DNA of 64,000 nt from Allodiplogaster sudhausi (lineage: Eukaryota > Nematoda > Chromadorea > Rhabditida > Diplogasteridae): positions 4,789,501 to 4,853,500 of the forward strand of contig CALZFC010000001.1 in NCBI GenBank assembly GCA_945643635.1. The letters run 5' to 3'. Of the stretch, positions 36,581 to 49,100 are shown piece after piece (the first letter of the stretch is position 1; each line of letters begins with the position of its first letter). The notes under the pieces are model-generated. The model did not search any database. It was not told the DNA's origin and worked only from the letters and a program-made list of their open reading frames with translations. The position numbers and the translations under genes are program-made.

Positions 36581-37553
36581 TTGTTCCCCTTTTAAGCTTT
36601 TTCGTTGTTGTTGTTGTTGGAAATCTGCTTTTATAATTAGAGTAGACGCTAGAAAAATGCTTTTTCTTCTTAATTTTTTAGAATGAGCTATACAAGCTTA
36701 GGAGTTTTCTCTCTATGATTTCTATCACTATTTGTATGATTATGTGCCTTTTAAAGTTTGTTGTGTTAGTTCCGTATCATACATGGTTTATGAATAGGTG
36801 TTAATATATACGTGAGAAGTGCTCAGAGTCAGCAGGCACAACGAGGAGAGACTGTAAAAAAAATTTTTATATGATTCAAATTGTATTTCTCCTAATTTTT
36901 TTTGAATATCATAGGAAATTGATTAGGAATTTTTGTTCTATTATTATAATTGTACGCATAAATCGTGATAAATTTGAAAAGAAAAGTTATTTTTAAAGAA
37001 ATAATAAGGGTGGAAAGAGCGACTGGATTTTTGAACCCAAGGCCAAATTTTTGTATTACTCACTTCGGAATTATAAAAGTTGATGAAAATTCTTGCTTTC
37101 ACTACTTCTCCGCTGAACGTGGTTATTTTTTCATTTCCAAAACATCTTCTCCAATTTTCTAACAAATGTGCTCGTTCGTCTGGTGGCGGCATACTCTTCT
37201 GGTTTGTTCGACCAAATGTCTCACATGTTCTGCCTCCCTCCCCCCCCCCTCTTTCATCTCACGAGTTCCGATTAGAGAAGAGAGTTAAAGAAGTTTTTTT
37301 ATGGCGAAGCAAAAAAAATAAAACGCGTAAAGCTGGGGGCAGATCCTTGGCCTTTTTCCCAGTGAAGACCCACCATGGGTCATCCACAGTCTCCAATCTC
37401 ACTGTTGGATCTCGCGCTTTGTTAGCCAATTCAAGCGCCTGAAGAGACTCGCTTACTCTGGCACCCACCAAGCGCTCTCTCCCTCTCTATCTCTGTCTCA
37501 ATCTCTCTCTCTCTCTCTCTCTCGCTCTCTCCCTTTCTTTCTCTCTTTCTCAA

Positions 37554-37589
<36 letters not shown>

Positions 37590-37911
37590 GCGAGATGCTT
37601 GGACCAGTAAAAGAGCAAAGGGGAAGACGTCGTTTACGAGATGGACTCGCATTTGTGCTTGGAATAAGGAGTTGCCTAGGCGGCAGACTCCTTTGATGTT
37701 TTGACGAAAAGCACATGCAATTTGTGCAGAGAAGAAGTCAAGTGAATCGGCGAATTTCGTGAGAGAGAGGGAGAGAGAGAGAGAGAGAGAGAGAGGATAG
37801 AGAGAGAGAAGGAGATATAGAGAGAGAGGAAAGAGATAGAGAGAGAAGAATGATGATCGTGTTTACATTTTCACTCTCTCTCTCTCTCTCAATCCTGCTC
37901 TCACTCTCCCT

Positions 37912-37965
<54 letters not shown>

Positions 37966-39313
37966 CCCTCCCACGAATTCTTTTGTGGCGAAGTCGGCGG
38001 CGGCGAGCAAAAAGGGAAAAAAGACACGACGCCATTTAGGCAGAGAAAAGTCCGCCGCCGCCGCCGTCTTCCTCGTTCACTAGAGCAGCCAGATTCTCGT
38101 TTATGGTAATTTTAATGGGTACAGTATCGGTGGCCGACTATTAACAATGCACATAATGACGCCATAAAAAGAGGGGGTTGGTTGAATGAACTTCTGATTA
38201 TATCAATCGTATCACTATCTAGAGAGAGAGAGAGAGGAGAGAGACAGAAGGAGAGAGAGAGAAGAGAAAGAGAGGCGAGGAGAGAGAGAGAAAGAAAGAG
38301 AGAGAGAGAGGAGAGAGAGAGAGAGAAAGAGAGAGAGATAGAGTGACCCTACGCACGGCGAGCTAATGAGGCAACTCCTTATACGAGCAGTGGCGGCGCG
38401 GGTTCCTTTGATCGCCTCTCCCCAAGCTGGCCTGATTCGCCTGTTGTGAGTGGTGGGGTAGGGGGAGCAGGCGGCTTCGGTAGTCTGTCGTAAAAGAGAG
38501 AGGGAGAGAGAGAGGGAGGGAGGGAGGGAGAAAGGAGAGAGGAGGGGGAGAGAGAGACAAGAGAGAGAGAGAGAGAGATAAGAAGACCGCGCCTGACGTT
38601 ATTGCGCACCCGCGGGCGGTGATAACGGTTATCAAGCTGTGATATGTTTGTGATGTGCCGCCTTTGTTATGCCGGCTCCGGTCTAACAATAAGCTATCCA
38701 GAAGGCTAGTAGCCATGGAGGTGTCACGAGATGCCACCCGTCCCGGGAGGAAGTGGTCCTCGGAGGAAGGGGTCCTCGGAAGAAGGGGTCCTCAGAGGAA
38801 GGGGTCCTCGGAGCAAGGGATCGAAAAGAAAAAGATTCTTCCCCAGACCATATCTCCCTGGACGTAACGCAGTGTACTATTCCTGGAGCATTCTCTGACT
38901 GACAAGTCTGGCCTCACAATTTCTGGCCAATTTGTCACTACGTTTCCACTGGGAATTGTAGTGAGAGAGTATATGTACATATACATGAAGATTGATAAGC
39001 ACGCGTGATTTATCGTGCTACTACGGGCCAAGAAAGGTGAGAGAGTGGCACAGAGAGTCCGCCAATTGTCGGTTGCTGCCACCCCGCACCACAGGTGGAA
39101 TGATGGCCCCCGCGACATGGTCTACCTCTCTCCCCCCCCCACTGGTGGCACCCCCCTGGCGGTGAAGATGAAAGGGCGCAGATGTGAAAAGGCAACGGCG
39201 ATGGCAACAAGAAGAAGAAGAAGAACCTACAATAAAAGAGAGAGAAGGGCGATGGGAAGGGAAGCAGAAGACGGATCACTTCTTGCCTCATCTCTCTTTC
39301 TTTTGCTCTATCG

Positions 39314-39352
<39 letters not shown>

Positions 39353-39538
39353 AATCTGTATCACTCTCTCTCTCTCTGTCTCTCTCTGTCTCACTCTTCT
39401 ATCTCTTCACTCTAACTGTCTGCGTCTCTCCGACGTCCACACTCTCTTGCCACACTCCAGACGCTTACGTTCATCTTGAGCTCCTTCTTCTGCGCCTATC
39501 CCCTGACTCCCGCCCGCATGGCCGGCCTCTGCTAAAAG

Positions 39539-39578
<40 letters not shown>

Positions 39579-39657
39579 AGGTGAGGGAGTGGTATGAGCG
39601 CAGCCGGCAAAAGATGCAGACTCTTTGAACGTGCCGCGTAGTGGTCTCTAACTCTCT

Positions 39658-39705
<48 letters not shown>

Positions 39706-39729
39706 CTCTCTATCTGCCTCTCTCTCTCT

Positions 39730-39765
<36 letters not shown>

Positions 39766-39890
39766 ATTGTCACTTTCCACGTTTTCTAGCCTTCCCTCCA
39801 ATGTCCCCTGGAGTCCAGAGCATCCATTCCCAGTGTTCGCTTCGAGTCTGCGCGTTTTTCGAGTCGTTTCCCAGTCGCTTCTTTGGTCGT

Positions 39891-39935
<45 letters not shown>

Positions 39936-40293
39936 CTCGCTCTCTCTCTCGTCTCTCTCTCTCACTCTCTCTCTCCCCCTCTCTCTCTCTCACTCTCTCG
40001 CTCTCTCTCTCCCTCGGTGTCATAGCCATCTGGTAAACCGCCCTTGTATTCATTCCGTTGCGTTAAGATCGACATCGTGCTTAAGCCCGTGGCCATTAAC
40101 TTGTTGCGATTCTTTCATTTATTGTTGATCCGCTATCGTTTTCTTTCTCGTACTGCGTCTGCTTTCATGCCTATCTCTCTCTCTCCCCTCCCTCTCTCTC
40201 TCTCTCTCTCGCTCTCTCTCTCTCTCTCGCTCTCTTTCTCGCTTCTCTCAATCTCTCTCTCTTGCTCTCGTTTCTCTCTGTCTCTTGCTCGCT

Positions 40294-40331
<38 letters not shown>

Positions 40332-42644
40332 ACTGCTCGCCAATTTCCCACACTGTTAAGCATCCCATATCTCTTTTATTGTATGCCGACTACCACTGAA
40401 TTGCCGCCACAAACGAAACCGCCATCTTGTTCTTGCTCTCTCCATGCTGCCTGATTTGTTCTTCTCCTTCTCGTTCTCTCTCTCTTTCACCCTCGATCTC
40501 TCTCTCTCTCTCCTTCTCTCTTTCTCTCTCTCTCACTCTCTGGCATCCCTGTTCTTCACCGTGTGAACTCACGTACATGTGCTTACTTGCTCCCGTTCTT
40601 TTCTTACTAGTTCTCTCCCTCTCTCTAACTTTCTCTCTCTCTAACTTTCTCTCTCTATCTTTCTCTCTCTCTGCTCTCTCTCTCTCCCATCTTCTGATCA
40701 AGACCATTTCCCTTTGTATCGCCGCCGACACCGCCTCCTCTGCCCGCCTACACCCCCCCCCTCCTCCTCTCCCTGCTCGCTCCTTCTGGTAGCCACCGCG
40801 CGTGTCGCGTAGTACCTATTCGCACTCACTCCTCCTCCTCCGATCCCCTTCCACTTTACATGCACCCCCGACCCGTGCAAAGCATAGTCGCAGACGAAGA
40901 AGAGGAATAATACCAGAGCAGACCCTGACACCCCCAAAGACCCAAAAGGAACCAGGACCCAAAAATCCAGAACCCAGTATCCCCAGAACCCAGAACCCAG
41001 AGGTTGCCCCCCTAAAGGTCGCGCCGTTATCCGCCAACCAAACGCCATGTCCACCACCATGTCATGCTCCATTCGAAGTGTTCTCCTGGAGAGACGGTAC
41101 GATACATGAGACTTGAGATAAATTGTGTCCTATCCTAATGACAGCAACTAGTAAACGTGATTAAGAAAATTATTTAAAAAAATTAAATGATCAATTAGAG
41201 ATATTTAAAAAAAATTGCTTACAAAAATCTTCAATCTTTATCCTTTTTGACTTCTTATTTTTTCTCTTCTTCTTCTTCTCGCCTTGCAATTTGCTGGCAA
41301 ATGACGTCAACGTTTGACTCCTGTTGCAGCCTTCCTCAACACTCACACCCCCTGAAGACATTATTCGTATCTTGTATCTATGTCTCTCTTTCTCTGCTTC
41401 TCTCTCTCCATCTCTGTCCTTCACATCTCTCTCTCTCTCTCTCTTTTTATCTCTCTCTCTCTTCACATGCTCTCTCTCTCTCTCTCTACTTGTCTCCCAC
41501 CGATTCTTCACCCCTATCCCATCATCAATCTGACAATGAAACGAAAGAGCAGCTACAGCGACGTTTGTGAGCCGCCGTCCATCCATTCATGATTGCTAGC
41601 CTCAGGCTTAGTGCCCTCACTTTCTCTCTCTCTCTCTCTGTCTCTCTTTCTGTCTCTGTCTCTCCCTCTCTCTCTCTGTGTCTCTCTCTCTGTCTCTCTC
41701 TATCTCTCTCCCCCTCTTTCTCTCTCTCTCTCTCTCCCTCTCTCTCTCTCTCTTCTTCCCCAAACCCTCCTGTCCAGCTCGCGATGGGTCTCTTTCTCTG
41801 TTTCACTCTTCCCCCTTCTTCCTGGCCTCTTCCATAAATGCCAACGAGAACGTACGTGTGCACTTGTAGTGCAATGCTTGCCAAGCCCCTTTCTTCTCCT
41901 TATCTCTTTATGTTTCTTCTCCCTCTCTCTCCATCTCTCTCTCTCTTTCTCTTTCTTTCTCTCTCTCTCTCTTTCTCTCTCTGTCTCTCTGTTTCCCTTC
42001 ATCTCTATCTCTCTCTCACTCACTCTCTCTCTCTCTCTATTTCTATGGCTGTGTTCGCTCTCTTAGACTTTCCTTTCTCGCACTGTCGTTCGCTATGAGA
42101 TTCCTTACCTTTAGCGTTTATGCAGTCGCTTTCTTTCTCTCTTTTGATGCTCGCCTTTTCGTTCTCTCTCTTTTCTCCCATTCTCTATATCCCTTGGTAG
42201 CTCTCTCTGTCTCTCTCTGCCTCTCTCTTGCTGCCCCTCTCTCTCTGTCTCTCTTTAGCTCTGCTTTTCTGTCTTCCTCCCCACCTTTTGATTCAATCGA
42301 TGAAGACGACAAGTATCGCATTGCCGTGCCAAATGTCCAGCCGCGGGCTGCATCCTTCTCTCGCTGTCTTTTCTTCTCCTCTCTCTCTCTCTCTCTCTTT
42401 TTCTATCGCTTTGTCTCTTTCTCTCTCTCTCTCTCTCTCTCTCGCTAACTCACTCTCTCATATTCTCTCACTCCCTTTTGGCCAAACCGGATGTCACTTT
42501 CGAGTCATATTTCTGTGCAGCTTTCCGAATTATACCCGACTTTTCTCGCACGTGTGTTCCAAGAATAAGAAGATTCTCCGCTTTCCCTTACTCCAGTTTC
42601 AGACACGGCCTGTGCCCCCACCCAACCCTCTAACCCCTCCTCAT

Positions 42645-42690
<46 letters not shown>

Positions 42691-43482
42691 CCTCCACGAC
42701 CACAACTTCCGTATCCGCCCACCCAGTTGTTAAGATGTCTTGAAGTTGGGTTTGCGCTAGACTGTTAAGGAATCTGCCATGTTTTTTTTATATACAAAAG
42801 TCTTTATTTGCCACAGTAGAATTCAGGACTCAAAGACTAGGAATGTTAGAGAGTTTGAATGATTTTTTTTTCTTCGGTTTCTCTTTCTCCCTCTCTCTCT
42901 CTCCCTTTCTCACTGTTTCTCTCTCTTTCTCTGCCTCTGCCCGCCTTTCGCTCTACCTCTTCCTATGTCCTCTCTCTCCATTTTAGCGTACTTAATTTGT
43001 GCTTATCAGCTCGTCGATATCTGCAGGACTGCTTTCTTCTTATAGAGTCTGCCCAATCACTTCTACTGAACACATATATCTCCTCTCTTTCTCTCTCTCC
43101 CTCTCTCACTTACTTCGTTCTTGCAAATTAGCTACCCAGCTGAGATGTGTACACCTTACTTTATAACCATTTCAAACCAAGATACGATCTAATTCATTAA
43201 AATTTCAAATGTCTATTTATTTATTTATTGTACATGAAATTAATATTTCGATGTGGCAGCACAAATGTATGAAAACTACTTCTTATATGTACATTCATAT
43301 ATACATTTGTCAATCTCCTCCTCTTCGAATCTCTCTATCTCCCTTCTATCTTTCTCTCTTTCTTTCTCTCTGTTTCTCTCTCACTCTCGCTCTCTCCTCT
43401 CTCTCCCTCTCTCCCTCCCTATTTCTCTCTGTTTCTCCCTCTCTCTCTTTCTCTATGTCTCTCTCTGTCTCTCTCTCTCCCA

Positions 43483-43523
<41 letters not shown>

Positions 43524-43525
43524 GG
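36581..43525. other. CT/GA-rich region between PIG-L and Axin
   Basis: Dominated by CT and GA tracts (for example 37500-37590, 37860-37965, 38220-38340, 39310-39345, 39655-39770, 39895-40015, 40180-40330, 41590-41755, 42645-42690). Apart from one tentative minus-strand gene, no supported coding sequence is seen. A short open stretch ending at 41097 (MSTTMSCSIRSVLLERR, donor gtacga) is in phase with the first Axin exon and could be an alternative Axin start. Confidence 0.5.
37259..38035 (-). CDS. Tentative small protein gene of unknown function
   Basis: A possible three-exon chain on the minus strand: 38035-37975, 37690-37605 and 37438-37259. Phases agree, giving about 108 residues. The start is MASCLFSLFARRRRLRHKRI, a basic-hydrophobic N-terminus that could be a mitochondrial presequence. 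The middle reads CRLGNSLFQAQMRVHLVNDV and the third exon has ELANKARDPTVRLETVDDPW. These last two parts have balanced composition and no microsatellite content, which is why I suspect they are coding. I do not recognise a family. The acceptor of exon 2 (catcaaag) is poor, and the C-terminal 20 residues may be intronic read-through. Confidence 0.3.
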
Positions 43526-44250
43526 ATGGCGTCATCCGACTGGACTGGTGGCGGCCGCGTCCCTCCCCCTCCGGCGCCCGTCCCCTGTGGCTGGGCCAAG
43601 CGACTGGAGGACGTCCTCGTCGATCGACACGCTCTCGATGTATTCAAGGCGTGGCTCACGCACAACTCACTGCCACAGGTGGTATTTTTCATATTATTAT
43701 TATTATTACTATTATTATTATTATTATTATTATTATCATTATTATTATTATTTTATTAATAATTATAATAGCAAAAATAATAATAATAATTATTATTATT
43801 ATTATTTTATTAATAGTTATAATAACAAAAATAATAATTATTATTATTACATTTAATTATTTTAAAATATTTCATATTTGTATTCATTTTTATGTCTAAA
43901 AAGTAATCTGTAAGGTCAAATAATCGGTCGTGTATCATTAGATCAATTAGCAATATTAGCTAGGCTTGCCAATTAATTAAATTTGACAAGTTTATCGTTA
44001 AACTCTCCTAATTTTAATGCATAAAATTTTAAGTGCGCGGTAAATTAGATTTTCTGACGGGAACGTAAATATATTTTAAAAAGATATACTTCAGCAATTG
44101 TTTGCTTAATATAGTTTTTGGAGTGGGTACATTGAAAAACTTTTTTTCTTCTCCTTTTTCCTGCTCATACAGTATTTCTGCATCATTGCAAGTTCCTTGA
44201 TCTCGCGTTAGTTCCACTTCTTTGTATTTGCTTCTTCTGCTTTATCTCTC

Positions 44251-44294
<44 letters not shown>

Positions 44295-44421
44295 GATGTT
44301 TGCCTGTCTCTGTCTCTTTCTCTCTATCTCTCTCTCCCTTTCTCTCTCTCTCTCTCTCTCCCTCTCTCTCTCTCTCTAGATGTTTGTCTGTCTCTGTCTC
44401 TTTCTCTCTATCTCTCTCTCC

Positions 44422-44471
<50 letters not shown>

Positions 44472-44516
44472 AGATCTTTGCCTGTCTCAGTCTCTTTCTC
44501 TCTATCTCTCTCTCTC

Positions 44517-44547
<31 letters not shown>

Positions 44548-44592
44548 AGATCTTTGCCTGTCTCTGTCTCTTTCTCTCTATCTCTCTCTCTC

Positions 44593-44637
<45 letters not shown>

Positions 44638-46091
44638 CTCGAATACTTTGTCTCCATCTCCTCTTCTGTCTGTCCTCCCCTTCAACCCATCAATCATCGC
44701 ATGTCGCAAACCATTTTGTACCGTGAGCACAAATGCAAAGATGAAAGGGCGATGCCGCCTTGTGTAGATGGGAGAAGAGCCATAGGCGAGGAGCAGGTCT
44801 ACCTCATGTGAATTAGGAGAAGGGGGGGTACCTGGCTACCCCCCCCCCCCACTTATAAATTGGGAGATGGTAAGGTCAATCGAGTTCAAAGGAGAAAGAG
44901 TACACAGGTGTTGAGAAGAGAACCAGCCCCCATTCACAACAATTCGCATCGCCCGCCCCTTTTACGATTCGAGCCTAATTAGAATAGGCCAGGAGAAAGC
45001 GGCTAATTGAAAGGAAAAGCAAACATGGAGGTTAAGAGAGGTCAGGGAATAAGCTGGAATTTCGAATGACGATTATGAGGTGCAAACACTGATTAAGATT
45101 TGAAGATTTAGCTATAATTAAGGCTTATTTTTTCTTGCATCTTATATTGATTATAACATTTAGAAATTATATATTTTTATGTATTATTTTGAACCTTTTT
45201 TCGCAATGATTTTTTTAACATTTCCGCTTTATATTTTTAGTCACTCGAGCTACACTTTGCGATCGTCGCCCATAAGAAGATGTGTGCGGAGAGGAACGAA
45301 AGAGCGGCCGAGCTGGCGAGTAGGATATATGCCAAGGTGAGAGAGAGAGAAAGAGAGAAAGAAGAGAGAGAGATAGAGGCAGAGAGAGAGAGAGAGAAAG
45401 AAGAGAGAGAGATAAAGAGAAGAGAGGTAGAGGTAGAGAGAGAGAGAGAAGAGAGAAAAAGAGAGAGAGAGGGAGAGAGTGGGAGAAAGAGAATGAGAGA
45501 GTGAGAGAGAAAGACATAGAGGGAGAGACAGAGATAGAGGGATATTGCGAGAGAAAAAAGGGAGTGAGAGAGGACTGATGGTGAGAGAGAGAAAGAAAGA
45601 GTGATAATGAGAGATAGAGAGAGAAAGTGAGTACCGATGAGAGAGAGAGAGATAAAGAAAGCGGGAGAGAGCGAGACAAAGGGGTTGCTTCCTTTAGTAC
45701 ATCTCTCTCCGCACCGGGAACTGCTCATTCATTCCGGGACGTGTGCGACAAGAGGTTATTATTATCTTTTTTTTTCTTGTTCTTCTTAAATATATTTATT
45801 TTTTATTATTAATTTGTTTGTCCTTTATGTCGTCTCCTTGGCGTGTCTTATCATTAGCCTTAACTGTCCTTATCCCTAGCTCTAAACCTTAACCTTCCTT
45901 AAGGTATAACTGTATGCCTTAACTGTGACCTTTTAAGATTGGCGCCCGGGTCAAGTCGCCGCATGCGCCCTCACACGACGCCGCCGCCTTCGCAGCTGCC
46001 TCCCCGTACCTGACCGTCTATCTCACTCGACAACATGATATGTACGACATTCCATAATCAGAGAACCACCTCTCCCACTTCTTCTTCTATG

Positions 46092-46131
<40 letters not shown>

Positions 46132-49100
46132 ACATCTCTCCCTCACTCTATCTCTCGTTCCCTCGCTCTCTCTACTATTAGCCCTTTAGTTTTCCCAGAA
46201 AGAAAAGGGATTGAAAACTAGAGAGGCATCATGCTTAAAATTATTATCGTTAAAAAATGATTCTGAAAAATATTTTTCAAAAAATGAATGCCAATCTCTA
46301 CAGGTTTTTGCGCTCTGAAGAGTTTATCGATCTCTTCAATGAAGCTTCTTATTCGATGGGAGGTGGTGCGGCTGGCGACTTCTTCCAGAGGTAAGGGATT
46401 GTAAAAGTAAATTGAAAAAAATCTATTTTTTTTTAAATTTAGTCTCATTTAATTATTATATATCTAGCATATTTTTTCTAGAATTCTAATTTAGTTTTGA
46501 TATATTTTTCATCATAAAAATGTTTTAAAGTTGTTTAAAAAAATTTCTAAAAATAAAAATGAACTGAAATTGCTTTAATTATTTAAGAAAAATAGTTATA
46601 CTAGTCTGTTTTAAAATACTTGTGCCTTACGCCTGAATTAAAAATTTCTGGGAAAAAAGTTTTTTTATTTAAAAGTAGGCGCTTTTGCGGGTTGCATTAG
46701 AATTTAGCCTAGAATGAGTTGGTTTTAAGATACTAATGCTTGACGAAATATTAATTTTTGTTTAAATCCTTAGCCGCCCTCAAGTGCACGCCCACCAGCA
46801 ACAAGGAATGCCACCATTTCCTGGCTTCCCGGCCAACGCCTCTTCTGGCCATCACCATGGTGGTGGAACGACGCCAGGCAGAGGAGCTCAGACGTCGCGA
46901 AAGGTTGGGGTCTTTTTCTCTTTTTATTACTATTTTTTTTACAATTTTTATTTTATTTTTTAAATTATTATTCAAAAATCAATATAGTCTTTAGATTCTG
47001 ATTCAGGACTAATGGTAGTCATTCCGTACAAAAACGTGTAGTTTACACTAGTCATCCTTCGTTATATACGCCTTGAAATAGGTCGGCTAACCGAGCCGCC
47101 TGGTTTTTTTTTATATTTAATTAAAATTTATATTAAATGTTAATTTCTTTCAGTGGGACCATGGGAGTTCAATGTCGTCAGCTGCGTCGAACTCTTCCGG
47201 AGGAGTAGGAGGAGGAGGACCCAGACGAAATCATCACCTTCCACCGCCTCAACAGCAACAGGCGCAGGCGCAGCAGCACCATCAGACTAGAGCCAACCGA
47301 TATCCGTCCCCGGGACAGGCTGGAATGATGGGGGGCCAGGGAGCACCCGAACCGGCCAACTCCTCACTGCTCACTGCAGAAGTGCTCATGAGAAGCCAAC
47401 AAGACCGGGAGCATACGCTGGGAGAGAGGTACACACATATACTTTCTTGTCCACCTTTTAACGATACAATGTTTATATTTTTCTTATTTTTCTAAAATAT
47501 ATGTCCGCCAATGTTTAAAAGCGTTTCTTTCAACTACATATCTTCTTTCATATACTTTCTCTCCCTCTATCTCTTAACCTCTCTATCTCTCTCTCTCTTA
47601 CTCTCTCTCTCCCTGTCTCTCTCTCTCACTCTCGCTCGCTTGTTCCTTCTGACTTTTTTCACCCGAAAGCCCCGGCGCCAATGCTACGGAGTCTTTTCTT
47701 TCTGTAGGCAAGTTAATAGGCGCCTCTGCGCAGATTTACAACGAATTCTTTATCTCCCCTCGCTCTCCGGCTTTCTCTTTATTTCTCGCTGTCTTTCTCT
47801 ATTTCCTCTCACACACTCTCCCTCTCTTTCTCTCTTTCCCCTCTCTCTCTCTCGTTCTCTCTCTCTCTTTCTCCTTCTTTCTCTCCTTCTCTTTAAGTCT
47901 CTCGTTATCCCTTCTCTATTTTAACTCTCAGAATCGGTTACCGCGGAACGACATAACTGAAGTCTTAATGTTTTTCTCCCGACTCCTTATTTTCCTCATT
48001 AACGTGAGTCGAGCATTTTCAACGATCGTCTTCCGCTATAACAATTTCTCCCTTTCTTCTTTTCTACCCTTCTGATCTCTGCCTCTCTGTGTCTCTATCT
48101 CTCTCCCCCCTCTCTCTCTCGTTCTGTGCCTGTCTCTCGGTCTTGCCTTCCCCACACATTATAATGGGAACTCCTCAACTCTTGTGCTGCTCAAACCATC
48201 CATTCGTGAAATTTATTCTTTAATTTTGGTAGGTCATTCTTCTATGGGTTCTCTTGCATCTTTTCATATTTATTCCTTTTTCTTTCCCCTTTCATTCAAT
48301 ATTTCTCTCTTTCTCTCGCCCTCCTGCTGTCTCTATTTACATCACACTTTCGCTCCATCTTTTATACTCTTCTCTCTCCATATTCTTCTCTCGCTCTGTC
48401 CCTACTCGTCTCTCTTTCTCTCCTTACTCTTCTCTCTCTCACTTCGTCTTTCTCTCTCTCCCTCTCTCTCCCTCTCTCTCTCTCTCATTCTCACTGACCA
48501 ATCATTCTTACTGCCAGCCCCATCCCTCTCTCTGCAATAGCTCTTGATTATCCGTGTGCGTTAGGGATACATTCATCATCGTCAAGTCATTCCTCCATTG
48601 CTGCCCCAGAGTCTTCCTAAGAACGAAGCTCCCTTGCAAGGGAATGAATGACCCCCCGAGCGGGGGTGAAATATTGCCCCGTTCTTAGACTCCCACTAAC
48701 TTTAATAGGCACTCTGTGTGCCTTAATAGTTCAGAGATTATTGAGTACAGTACCTATACTCATTGACAGTCAGGAAAGATGTGTTCAAAGGGAAATAGTG
48801 AATCTTCGTGTTCCTCTCTTTTTTTGGCTACCTCCTCTCCCTGTCTCTCTCACTTTCCTCTGCTCTCTCTCTCTCGCTCTCTCGCGGTCTCGTTCTCTCA
48901 CTCTCCCTTTCTCTCTCACCCTCTTCTCACTCTCCCTCTTTCAATATATCTTCTCCCTCTTCATCTCTCTCTCTCTCTCTCTCTCTCTCGCTCTCTTCAT
49001 CTCCAGTGTCATGGAGCGTATGTATCCGCCATCGTCCTCCCGCCACCACCCGTACGTCTGCCGTGCAACGACGAGCCAGAAGGACTCGGCCGTCTCGTCC

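Noticed and set aside
40802..41116. 104-residue Pro/Thr-rich frame upstream of Axin
   Set aside because: Composition comes from CCCAGAACC-type short repeats; its reading frame does not continue into Axin. A different frame ending at 41097 could, and is mentioned under the intergenic entry.
43693..43880. Tyr/Asn- and Ile-rich frames after Axin exon 1
   Set aside because: They are read-through of the ATT triplet repeat beyond a good donor at 43679.
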